This document shows, one piece after another, positions 1-11,100 of a stretch of 64,000 bases of DNA. The notes beneath the pieces were generated by a model. The model did not search any database, had not been told where the DNA came from, and saw only the letters and a list, made by a program, of their open reading frames with translations. This DNA comes from Mya arenaria (lineage: Eukaryota > Mollusca > Bivalvia > Myida > Myidae): positions 12,675,375-12,739,374 of the forward strand of contig NC_069133.1 of NCBI RefSeq assembly GCF_026914265.1. Reading direction: 5' to 3'. Position 1 is the stretch's first letter; every line of letters starts with the position of its first letter. The translations under genes and the position numbers were made by a program.

Positions 1-1790
1 GACACCGCACACACCCATCATTAGGCATTTTTTGCTGCATTTTAGAGTGTAAAATAGCCTTGTAGGCGAATGGAACCGGTGATCGAATATCATTCCAGGC
101 ACCCCGACGGGTGCTTCTTGTAGGGAATCGAGAGACCTAAATTTCAAGGACAGAACCAACCTCCTAGCCATTTTGATACCGGAGATTCATCGAGATTTGC
201 ATTCCCGTACCGGGGACGTTGGGGGAACGTTGAAAAGTACCAACTGTCGCGAAATTTGGTCATACTTTGACGCGTTTGAAACCGGTGACCATATATCATC
301 CCGGGCACCCCGACAGGTGTATCTTGAAGGGGAGAGCGTCCCCTAAATAGAAAAACTGGTCCCAGCCGCGGAAATAGCAGGGATGCTGAGATATCTTCGA
401 CACCGCACCCCCCCCCCCAGCATTAGGCATTTTTCGCTGCATTTTAGAGTGTAAAATAGCCTTGTAGGCGAATGGAACCGGTGATCGAATATCATTCCAG
501 GCACCCCGATGGGTGCTTCTTGTAGGAAATCGAGAGACCTAAATTTCAAGACCAGAACCAACCTCCTAGTCCTTTTGGTACCGGAGATTCATCGAGATTT
601 GCATTCCCGTACCGGGTACGTTGGGGGAAACGTTGAAAAGTACGAACTGTCGCGAAATTTGGTCATACCTTGACGCGTTGGAAACCGGTGACCAGATATT
701 AGCCCGGGCACCCCGACAGGTGCATCTTGAAGGGGAGAGCGTCCCCTAATTGGAAAAACTGTTCCCAGCCGCGGAAAAAGCAGGGATACTGAGATATCTT
801 CGACATCGCACACTCCAGCATTAGGCATTTTTCGCTGCATTTTAGTGTGTAAAATAGCCTTGTAGGCGAATGGAACCGGTGATCGAATATCATTCCAGGC
901 ACCCCGACGGGTGCTTCTTGTAGGGAATGGAGAGACCTAAATTTCATGATCAGAACCAACCTCCTAGCCCTTTTGGTACCGGAGATTCATCGATATTTGC
1001 ATTCCTCTACCGGGTACGTTTGGGAACGTTGAAAAGTACGAACTGTCGCGAAATTTGGTCATACTTTGACGCGTTGGAAACCGGTGACCAGATATCATCC
1101 CGGGCACCCCGACAGGTGCATCTTGAAGGGGAGAGCGTCCCCTAAATGGAAAAACTGGTCCCAGCCGCGGAAAGTGCAGGGATGCTGAGATATCTTCGAC
1201 ACCGCACACCCCAGCATTAGGCATTTTTCGCTGCATTTTAGAGTGTAAAATAGCCTTGTAGGCGAATGGAATCGGTGATCGAATATCATTCCAGGCACCC
1301 CGACGGGTGCTTCTTGTACGGAATTAGGAGACTTAATTTCAAGGACAGAACCAACCTCCTAGCCCTTTTGGTACCGGAGATTCATAGAGATTTGCATTCC
1401 CGTACCGGGTACGTTGGGGGGAACGTTGAAAAGTACGAACTGTCGCGAAATTTGGTCATACTTTGACGCGTTGGAAACCGGTGACCAGATATCATCCCGG
1501 GCACCCCGACAGGTGCATCTTGAAGGGGAGAGCGTCCCCTAAATGGAAAAACTGGTCCCAGTCGCGGAAAGTGCAGGGATGCTGAGATATCTTCGACACC
1601 GCACAACCCCAGCATTAGGCATTTTTCGCTGCATTTTAGAGTGTAAAATAGCCTTGTAGGCGAATGGAACCGGTGATGGAATATCATTCAGGCACCCCGA
1701 CGGGTGCTTCTTGTAGGGAATCGAGAGACCTAAATTTCAAGGACAGAACCAACCTCCTAGCCCTTTTGGTACCGGAGATTCATCGAGATT
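1..1790. repeat. 397-bp satellite array, ~4.5 copies, cut by window start
   Basis: Tandem units restart at about 1, 398, 803, 1198 and 1595 with the landmark GCATTAGGCATTTTTCGCTG. Each unit carries two related halves: GGAACCGGTGATCGAATATC plus CACCCCGACGGGTGC, and about 200 bp later GAAACCGGTGACCAGATATC plus CACCCCGACAGGTGC. The unit is therefore a diverged dimer of ~200-bp monomers. The last unit breaks off near 1790. Short open frames on both strands repeat with the period and are not genes. Confidence 0.95.
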
Positions 1791-2080
1791 GTACCAAGTT
1801 GGGTCAAGATATGTCAATCCTAACTAAAGTTATTCAGTTTCAACCGTTTTTCTCTTTTTAGTAACAGTGACCTTGATCCTAGGGACCCTAAACGCAATCC
1901 CATGAAAGGTATTCATAAACTATTCCCTTATACCAAGTTTGGTCAAGTTATGTGGACCCTGACCGTAGCAGTGACCTTGACCCTAGAGACCCCAAATGCA
2001 ATCCCATGAAAGACCTCAATAAGTTTTTCCTATAGACCAAGTTTGGTTAAGATATGTCATTCCTTACTGAAATTATTCAG
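1791..2080. repeat. Short tandem of a ~105-140 bp dispersed repeat
   Basis: Three diverged copies begin with ACCAAGTTGGGTCAAGATAT near 1796, 1932 and 2037, with GTGACCTTGATCCTAGGGAC-type sequence between them. It abuts the satellite end directly. No coding potential is seen. The CCTTGACCC-type wording resembles dispersed repeats common in bivalves (inference). Confidence 0.7.
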
Positions 2081-2888
2081 TTTCATAGGTGAGTTAGTTA
2101 AAAATGATATATTATTAATTTATATTATGATATATTATATTTTCAAATTTCATTCTCAGACACCAATATTATATGGTTGAGCAATGTGAACTGGCCAAAT
2201 TTCAACCCGATATCTGTATAAATTAAGAATTTAAAAAAGGTCATCCCTAAAAAAGCTTTCTCTATATCAGGCGTGATAATACTTCATGAAGACACTAACC
2301 TGGCTTTTCACTTTAGAACAGTCTCGATTGAAAAACAAGCAACTGACTGTTGTAGAATAATAAAGGACACAAAATTGAATCACAAGAAAACATTAGGTAG
2401 ACTAATTCAGTGTCCCACAAAATTGAGTAGAAGTACATGACCTTGAGGTCAAGACGGAAAAAGGCTACAACCAACCAATTAACAGTGTATCACAGGTAAT
2501 GATTTTTACAAGATTTACACTGGAAACTATCATATTTTGCGAAACAGTGTCAAATCATGTTAACATCTATGCAAAAGGAGCACCGATTTCTTCTCTTTAA
2601 TTTAACTTCAATAAAATATTGATACTTGAATACATTGGCACTCTGTTTTATAATTTTACATCAATATCTTGACCAGATAACTGTGGTCTTCGGTCTTAAA
2701 GACAGTATGAGGCTTATAATACATAAGTTCACGTGATTCAAACAATATTGTGTTGCGGTCTCAGCTGATTATACCGGTTCTACAAGAAACGCCGCAATGC
2801 AAAGAAACCAGGCTTTCAATGATTGACTGAAGAACTTTAGCCTGTGTTGTGTGAATAATAAATAAGTTGATTTGTTGTGTGTTGTGTT
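2081..2888. other. Unannotated AT-rich spacer
   Basis: I see no exon with family similarity, no RNA gene and no clear repeat structure here. Confidence 0.5.
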
Positions 2889-2981
2889 CACTGGAGTACT
2901 TGTTTCAGACTTAAGAGCCATGAAACCCCTATTGCTCACCGGAGTACCTGTTTCATACTTGAGAGCCATGAAACCCCTTTA
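2889..2981. repeat. Left fragment of the 48-bp minisatellite
   Basis: About two units with GAGAGCCATGAAACCCC and GGAGTACTTGTTTC, the same unit and orientation as the array starting at 5686. It ends at the TA abutting the transposon at 2982, so the two pieces are one array split by an insertion. Confidence 0.9.
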
Positions 2982-5683
2982 CAGTACTGTTAAGACCAAA
3001 CTTTACACTCTTGTTCACTAGTAGTGCACTAGTAGTGAACAATTTGTGCACTATGGATAAACTAATGTAGTCTGTAGTTTATTAGATAAGCCAGTATTGA
3101 TTTTCCTGGTCCACTCAGATTGGTCTTACTATATTGATTTAATTTTACTGATAAGATCATTTCCTCTAGCAGATAATTGTTTAACTTGTGATAAAACATT
3201 TAAGTATACTGCATTTATTGATGATTTTATGATGATCATCATTTAATGGGCCAGTAACTAAAGACAACGGATTTCTACCCATCATTTACTGGTCATATTT
3301 GTCAATTTTTTAATTCTAATGTTGGTGAAATAAGAATAAAACATTTCTTAAATAAATCCAATAAATTTCTTTGTAAGCCAATATTTGAAAATAGGGGTGT
3401 TATCAATATAATTCAGACATTTAATTAAAGTCAATTAGTGATTACAAAATAAAAATTCTGAATCCTAAGTATATAAGTGAACAGCACTATTATATATTCA
3501 AACAGTGAATGCAAAACCAATGTTTATGATAAAAAAGATAATTGTAATTTAAAAGATGAAAAAAATGCATGCAGTGTTGAAAAAATACCTCGCCTTAATT
3601 AGATTTAAAAATAGAAGCTCAGGCTATTTCTTCAGAAACAGATTTTTCATATATGCATTGCATTATAACTTCATCAAAAAGTTTATAAATACAAGATGAT
3701 ATTGCAATTGTCTGTAACTTTCCTGTATAGATGTTACGTAACTAAATTCACGATTAATTTCATTACTTTTCATAAATAAACATCTTAAAAGCCTAGTTTG
3801 AGCATTTGATACTGAATGTATCTATTTTTCTTTATCTATAAAAAGAGCACAAACGGGAATTATCCTACCAAATGGCCCACTAACCAGGCATTAAATTTTA
3901 ATTTCAGAAAATGATAAAATGCTTATTCATACTTTTGTAATGAGATTACCCATTGTAACAATGTTAGCCCCAATAGGTCGAGGCTATAAACAATACACAG
4001 GAAGTATCAGGAACCCTGCTGTGATAACTTAAAAATGGCAAAAAGGGAATTATCCTATGCATCCAACCATTAACCAGGCATTACAATGAATATGAGTTCT
4101 AATAAACTTGCTATTTGATGTTAAAATACATGATATGCATGGTTAATATTAAATATCTCTACTCTTAACAATTTGATTAACAAATGATGAAAAGTGTCCT
4201 AAAGAAATAGTATTTTTATTATATAATGCAGTTGCAAAATATAATTAATATAAACTATTTTCCATCTTTTATAAAAACATATTTGTTAACATCTCTTCTC
4301 TAAAACCAAATTCGTAAATTTTTTTATTGAGTTGCCTAGTTTTAAGAAGATTGTCATGTTAATTATCTGCTGTGTATCCCTTGTTTATTGCACTAGTGTC
4401 ATTGCAGGGGCCAATTTCCTGTGTAATTGTTTATTGGCTCGGGGCCATTTGGAGGTGACACCATTTAGAGTAGAAAATAGCAATTCTTGCATAAACAATA
4501 TATGCATGGCCAATGTATTAATTTGACTGATGAGAATAAAGCATTATTACATTTATTTTGTATGACATAAATCATATAAATGGGATATTATTAATAATAT
4601 CTAACATTACTCTTATTTTTACTCTAAAGCATTGTTATAATGCTTTTAATGTGATTTAAAAAGTTATCAAAATGAAACGGTAAGTCAAACACTGACAGAT
4701 CTGAGATTTAAAAGACAGCCGGAGGCAAAAAAGATAAAGATCAATACACAGAATTGTGTACTACGGGGGGGGGGGGGGGGGGTTAAAGAAGGCTTAGGGT
4801 AGCCTTCAATGGATAGTATTTCATTTAATAATGAAGCAGCAGAACCAATTATACAAAACCTCTAAAAAAATATATGTTTATCTATTATGTGTTTCAAATT
4901 AGAAATGCAATTAATAAATCTGGGTACAATTTAGAGAATATACTATATGGTGTACTTATTTGCTAATGATTGCTGTTAGGCTGTCACCTTCAATCATAAT
5001 ACATTTGTTAAACAAAAATAAACATAAAATTGAAAGTTTTAGAATAGATGGAAGAAAATCTTGGTTTATATAACCTTTGAATGAATCAACAATGGCACAA
5101 CAATTTGACAGTTTGAGCTTGGAACAATAAGGTATGAACCTTGATGATTAACTATTTTCAATAACGAACAACTTGTAATTATCACCAAAGGCTAATGAAT
5201 TCATTTCATCGTTATGTTCAATAAGTGTTTGAAAATGAAACCCTTTGACCCAGAGCCGAAGTTATATCATTATACCTATCAATTAATATCAAAATAATGC
5301 AATGCATATTAATAAAGAAAACAAAAAAAACACATTTAAATATCTTTGTTTGACAATTATTTTTTTTGATAAAACAACATCAGTTTTTTATTTCAATAAA
5401 TCTATATCAGTTACATGAAAGGTCCAAATGGATTATAAGTATTCTCTATAAATTAATTAACATTAAAACATCTGTTTAAACTACACCCATCATTCTAAGT
5501 TTCACTGTAAAGATAGCTTTTATTATAGACTGAAGAAGCCTTATCTGGTCAGCCCCTTGTCTGCATTTAGTCTTTCCCTGGTCTTCCCCTTGTCTTACCC
5601 TAGTGCACTACGAAGTGCACTGATGGTGAACTGATAGTGAACAAGAAGTTCACTTACTGTCAAGTTTGGTCTTAACAGTACTG
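2982..5683. mobile_element. 2.7-kb TA-flanked TIR transposon (Tc1/mariner-like ends), apparently non-autonomous
   Basis: The left end CAGTACTGTTAAGACCAAAC is matched by its exact inverse ending at 5683. The 22-bp TIR is followed on both sides by imperfect sub-terminal palindromes of GTTCAC/GTGCAC motifs. Flanks are TA at 2980-2981 and 5684-5685. The same 48-bp minisatellite continues on both sides, which proves insertion into a pre-existing array. The CAGT start and TA duplication fit Tc1/mariner; assignment to that superfamily is inference. No transposase-sized frame exists inside. The interior is very AT-rich and contains a run of 18 G at 4765-4782. Confidence 0.85.
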
Positions 5684-5685
5684 TA

Positions 5686-6980
5686 GCTCACCAGAGTACT
5701 TGTTTCATACTTGAGAGCCATGAAACCCCTTTTGCTCACCGGAGTACTTGTTTCATACTTGAGAGCCATGAAACCCCTAATGCTCACCAGAGTACTTGTT
5801 TCATACTTGAGAGCCATGAAACCCCTAATGCTCACCGGAGTACTTGTGTCATACTTGAGAGCCATGAAACCCCTAATGCTCACCAGAGTACTTGTGTCAT
5901 ACTTGAGAGCCATGAAACCCCTTTTGCTCACCGGAGTACTTGTTTCATACTTGAGAGCCATGAAACCCCTAATGCTCACCAGAGTACTTGTTTCATACTT
6001 GAGAGCCATGAAACCCCTTTTGCTCACCGGAGTACTTGTTTCATACTTGAGAGCCATGAAACCCCTAATGCTCACCGGAGTACTTGTGTCATACTTGAGA
6101 GCCATGAAACCCTTAATGCTCACCGGAGTACTTGTGTCATACTTGAGAGCCATGAAACCCCTTTTGCTCACCGGAGTACTTGTTTCGTACTTGAGAGCCA
6201 TGAAACCCCTATTGCTCACCGGAGTACTTGTTTCGTACTTGAGAGCCATGAAACCCCTAATGCTCACCGGAGTACTTGTTTCATACTTGAGAGCCATGAA
6301 ACCCCTAATGCTCACCGGAGTACTTGTTTCATACTTGAAAGCCATGAAACCCCTGATGCTCACCGGAGTACTTGTTTCATACTTGAGAGCCATGAAACCC
6401 CTAATGCTCACCAGAGTACTTGTTTCATACTTGAGAGCCATGAAACCCCTAATGCTCACCAGAGTACTTGTTTCATACTTTAGAGCCATGAAACCCCTAA
6501 TGCTCACCGGAGTACTTGTTTCATACTTGAGAGCCATGAAACCCCTTTTGCTCACCGGAGTACTTGTTTCATACATGAGAGCCATGAAACCCCTAATGCT
6601 CACCGGAGTACTTGTTTCATACTTGAAAGCCATGAAACCCCTAATGCTCACCGGAGTACTTGTTTCATTCTTGAGAGCCATGAAACCCCTATTGCTCACC
6701 GGAATAGTTGTTTCATAATTGAGAGCCATGAAACCCCTAATGCTCACCTGAGTACTTGTTTCATACTTGAGAGCCATGAAACCCCTAATGCTCACCTGAG
6801 TACTTGTTTCATACTTGAGAGCCATGAAACCCCTATTGCTCACCTGAGTACTTGTTTCATACTTGAGAGCCATGAAACCCCTAATGCTCACCAGAGTACT
6901 TGTGTCATACTTGAGAGCCATGAAACCCCTATTGCTCACCAGAGTACTTGTTTCATAATTGAGAGCCACGAGTCCCATAT
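5686..6980. repeat. 48-bp minisatellite, ~27 copies, open on both strands
   Basis: The unit is 48 bp (for example GCTCACCGGAGTACTTG then TTTCATACTTGAGAGCC then ATGAAACCCC and a variable CTAAT/CTTTT). Because 48 is a multiple of three, each strand keeps a long open frame: a 16-residue repeat containing MALKYETSTPVS on the minus strand (445 codons) and LRAMKPLMLTGVLVSY on the plus strand (335 codons). I see no splice, promoter or family support, so I call it a minisatellite rather than a gene. Confidence 0.93.
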
Positions 6981-7827
6981 ACCGCACCAGAGTATATTTA
7001 ACTTCCTTTTAAAAAAAAAATACTGTGACCTATTGTTTGAGCTGGCATGGCCAACAATCAAACTTATCCTACATGACATTAAAACATTATGACCCGACCC
7101 TACCAATATTTGACCATGGTTCATACACAACATATACTGGTCAAGATTCTGGCCAATCTCATACTATATCATAATGAGTTGTTAGTGTGAGAAAGGTTAA
7201 CCTGGTTATTCAAACATTTGATCAAGGTCTCTGTTGTTTAACTGGGCATAACCCATGCTGCAGTCATTGAAATTAGACTTTGATGAACAAGCACAGATGC
7301 TGATACAATTGCTTTGCATCTCATTTTTGAACAAGCCCCGTCCTATAAAATTCTAGAATTTGAGCAAGCCCGAAGACATTTTTCCAGTGCAGGGCTTGCA
7401 GGCTTGTGCCAATTTCGACCACTGCATATTGATTATTGAACTATATTTCATTAATGGCTTAAAAATTATGGCTGTTTCAAGGATTTGTGCTTGTTTGACA
7501 TAGCTTCCATACTTTTGACCCACATCACCAACCTTAACCTAGATTTCTTTCAAATGTTCAAGTAAAAAATATTGACTAGTGACTAGCCGAATACAAAACA
7601 GGAATGCAATAATGAACTGAAGGACTGAACACTATTTATTATGAAATATGGTTTAAGGTATGCTTATCCAATGTAATGGGAAATAACAATGAAGCATGAA
7701 AACATACAAATGAACACAATTTTACTGCCCATAATGTACATGTATTACTTACAATTACAATTGTATAATAGTACTGAAGTTGGCTAAAACTTATTTCTCA
7801 AATAAAACAAATACCATACCAGAATAT
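6981..7827. other. Spacer downstream of NOP56
   Basis: AT-rich sequence between the minisatellite and the putative NOP56 poly(A) signal. No gene or clear element is recognised. Confidence 0.5.
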
Positions 7828-7833
7828 TTTATT
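7828..7833 (-). promoter_or_regulatory. Candidate NOP56 poly(A) signal
   Basis: AATAAA on the minus strand about 300 nt beyond the NOP56 stop codon (8135-8137). The position is plausible, but in AT-rich DNA the hexamer is common, so support is weak without 3'-end reads. Confidence 0.4.
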
Positions 7834-8134
7834 TACATAAAAGTCAGGGGCTTTTTTTAAGCCATTTTGGCTTTAAAAAAAAGGAAAACAAATTAACTGG
7901 CAGAATATATCATTCATTTTATCAATGCGTTTTGAAAACTATTTGCCAACTGACAGTCTATCCTTGGTACATCTGAACAAATATGTCTCTTTTTCATATA
8001 GGCTACATTTACATTATGACAAAATAGTATCAATAATAAATCCATTAAAAGCATTTAAAATTCCTGGGTCACTTGAGACCACCCCTCACACCACACTGTG
8101 ACTGCGGTACATCATGACCGCCCAATATTATTCA

Positions 8135-11100
8135 TTATTTTGGCTTCTTCTTCTTTTTCTTCTGTTTCTTGGCTGGGGGTTCCCCCTCTGTCTCCTGGGA
8201 GACGTCAAGCTCCTGGGTTGTCTCCATGGTGACATTCGCCTCACTCTCACCTTCTGAAATGTGAGTCAAAGATGAGATATATCGGATGCTTCTTCAATCG
8301 GAGCACAATGCATTTTGAAAGCACTTCATATATTCCCAATTTCATTAAAAACCTTCTAATAATACAGAATCACTATTTATCTAAATGACTGTGTTGGCCA
8401 TGGTTATAACAAATTACAAACTAAACTCATCTGCAGTGAAAAGGGCAACATAGATTTATCATTAATCAAATCCCATACTGAAGCATTACTGCAGGTTATA
8501 TTGTTATTTTATAATTTAAGCCAGACTGACAAGCCTTCTTGCACATCTGCATTTTGTCATTAAATGTGTATGAAGTGGCAGTGAATTTTAATTTACTAGT
8601 AATATAAATTTAATTTACTACAGTTGAACACTATTAATCTGAAATCGTAGGGACTCAACAAATTATTTTGGAATAGCCGTGTTTCAGATTAACAATTTTC
8701 CGCAAATGACAGCGTTCGCGAATTATAGATGATGTGAAATACTAAGTCATGGGGACTGCAATGTCGGTTACACATTGATTTAGTGTTTAATAATTGACAA
8801 ATAATTCATTATTATACTTCTTTATTAAAACAACATAAAACATTTAAAACAAAATGACAGCATATGCATTCGGATTGTTCGGTAGCGGGTCGAGTGAGCA
8901 ATGCAGTGATCGAATACGATAAGATAGACATTTTCAAATGATACCAGCAATTGTATACACACTACATCACCTAAATGAATCACTCATTTTCTGACATCCA
9001 TGTTTGTAACATACGCATACTCAATGTCATTCTTTAACAAGTGCAAATTGTGCTCCATTGTCACCTCAAGCCGATGCCCGAGCGCATTTGCAGTATGGTG
9101 TGAAAAAACTTTGACACGATCAAATTTGAAATAAAAATTGATAAATAGGTGTGAAAACCAATTCGGGACCTTAATATTTACTTCTGAATAGCGATTATTT
9201 CAGAATAGCGATTTCCGAATAAAGACCAAAAATTTTGTAAAACAAAGAAGGGGTAAAATCGGGACTGAAAAATAATTTCAGATAAACGGTGTTCGGAGTA
9301 GCGGTGTTGAAATGTAGTATTATAATTTTAATTTTCTAGTATTATAATTTTAGATAAATCTTTGCATGGCTCCTCAGCAGACGCCACACCAATGCAATCT
9401 CAATGACACTTCATTGTACATCAACATATTCTTTAGTTTATACAGGGTTCGAATTTTACTATGAGGAGCACTCGCAAAATTTTGCGAGTGCATTTTGAGG
9501 CAACTCGCAAAATGAAAAATCAACTTGCAATTTTATTATTTGCTTTATTCCCTTATAATACTGTCTAAAGTAGAAATTTACACCTAAGACATATTATGAA
9601 TATTAAAAAGTATCAATCTTGAGTGACTCAACTACTAGAACTTGTTGATGGCTTATTCTATTTGGGGGGTACTGAAAGACTCATCTGATGCTGGCAGCTT
9701 TTTGATAACAAAGCTGTCCAATAATTTGACATTGTTCACTTTGTATATTTACGCTCGCCATCGGGTAATTTAATATCCATTCGACAAGCACGCTACAGAT
9801 TTCATTAAGTCTGTAAGTATTAAAATCAAAAACAATATAAATTTGAAATAAAAAAAGCAACCGTAAATGTAGCTTGGATACTTTGGACCATGAAATATAT
9901 CGATCGACGAAGTCTATTCATTTTGACAATTGGGCCAAAATATATTCAAAGGAGAATGCGCGAAAGCGCTAAATTTAGCCAATGATTGAGATAGGTGATT
10001 ACGTCATTCGTATTCACTTTGTATAATGCACGCCTCGGAGCATCCCGGGAAAGATTCGAGATAAAACTCGGCCTTGTCCGTATTTGTTCTATTTTTGGAA
10101 ACTTACTAGTGCGTGACTCCGTACTGTCTTCTTTATACTGGTAGTGTAAACATGCCACTTATCGGCTGTTTACACTCGACTACGAAGCGGAGTTAAGTTC
10201 ATGTTTATTCTACTTTCCTTTTAACATTTTGTGGTCTAGAAAAAGCCACTCGCAGAATTTTGCGAGCTTGAATAAAAGTCACACGCAATTTGTAAATGTC
10301 GCTCGCATTTGGTGAGTATGCGAGTCTAAATTCGAACCCTGTTATAGTATTCATTTTAGCTCAATAGTGAAGATAACTGAAAGCTGATACAAATCACTCT
10401 CAAGATTGGTTCCCTGGGAAGAAACCAGCACTGGTGTCCCTTTGAGAGGCCATCAGAAAGTGTCCCTGTAAGGGATCAAACCCACAACCCTTGGTCGAGA
10501 ACCTGACACCTATATCCCTAGACCACTTTCACCCTGGTGGGGATCAAACCCAACTCTGGGAGAGAGGAGGACACCCTACTCTCTCTAATACAAGACTTAT
10601 ACTTGATAAACTCAAAAGCAGTGATATGCCTAAGATATGAAGATAAAATCTTACCAGACTGCCTCTTCTTTTTCTTCTTCTTTTTCTGGGGCTCCTCAAG
10701 CATGGAGCTTTCAGCTGTCATGTCTGCCGTCGTGTTGGCGTCTGTTTCCATGGAAACGTCACCGGCATCTCCCTTACCCTTCTTCTTCTCTTTCTTTTTC
10801 TTCTTTCTGTCTTTCTTCAGAAGATTGGCTTGAACAACTGTAGCCTGCAGAAATTAACATACAGTCATCAAATTAAAGACTTCCTCATACAAGCCCTAAT
10901 ACAATATAATTTAAAGTATAAAAAAAACATAGATTTTTCTTAACAAGCCAAGGCTTGTGGACACATGATTAATTTCTATGAATGACCATTCACAACTTTG
11001 TTAAATGCCCTAGTCTTGCAATACATGGAAAACTTGCATGACTTTTACATATTTTTCCTTTCAAACATCCATGGTGAAATGCTGATTTAACCACAGCCAA

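Noticed and set aside
2982..5683. Autonomous transposon
   Set aside because: No frame longer than ~65 codons inside and no DDE-type motif seen, so it cannot encode a transposase as it stands.
5650..6987. 445-codon minus-strand and 335-codon plus-strand open frames
   Set aside because: Both are the 48-bp minisatellite read in stop-free frames, with no splice, start context or family support. Kept only as a curiosity.
10467..10530. Functional tRNA gene on the minus strand
   Set aside because: Box A and B are recognisable but degenerate, no cloverleaf closes convincingly, and related sequence is dispersed; a SINE fits better.
10537..10843. Plus-strand frames of about 70-98 codons rich in Phe and Ser
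   Set aside because: Antisense shadow of the Lys-rich NOP56 exon 10.
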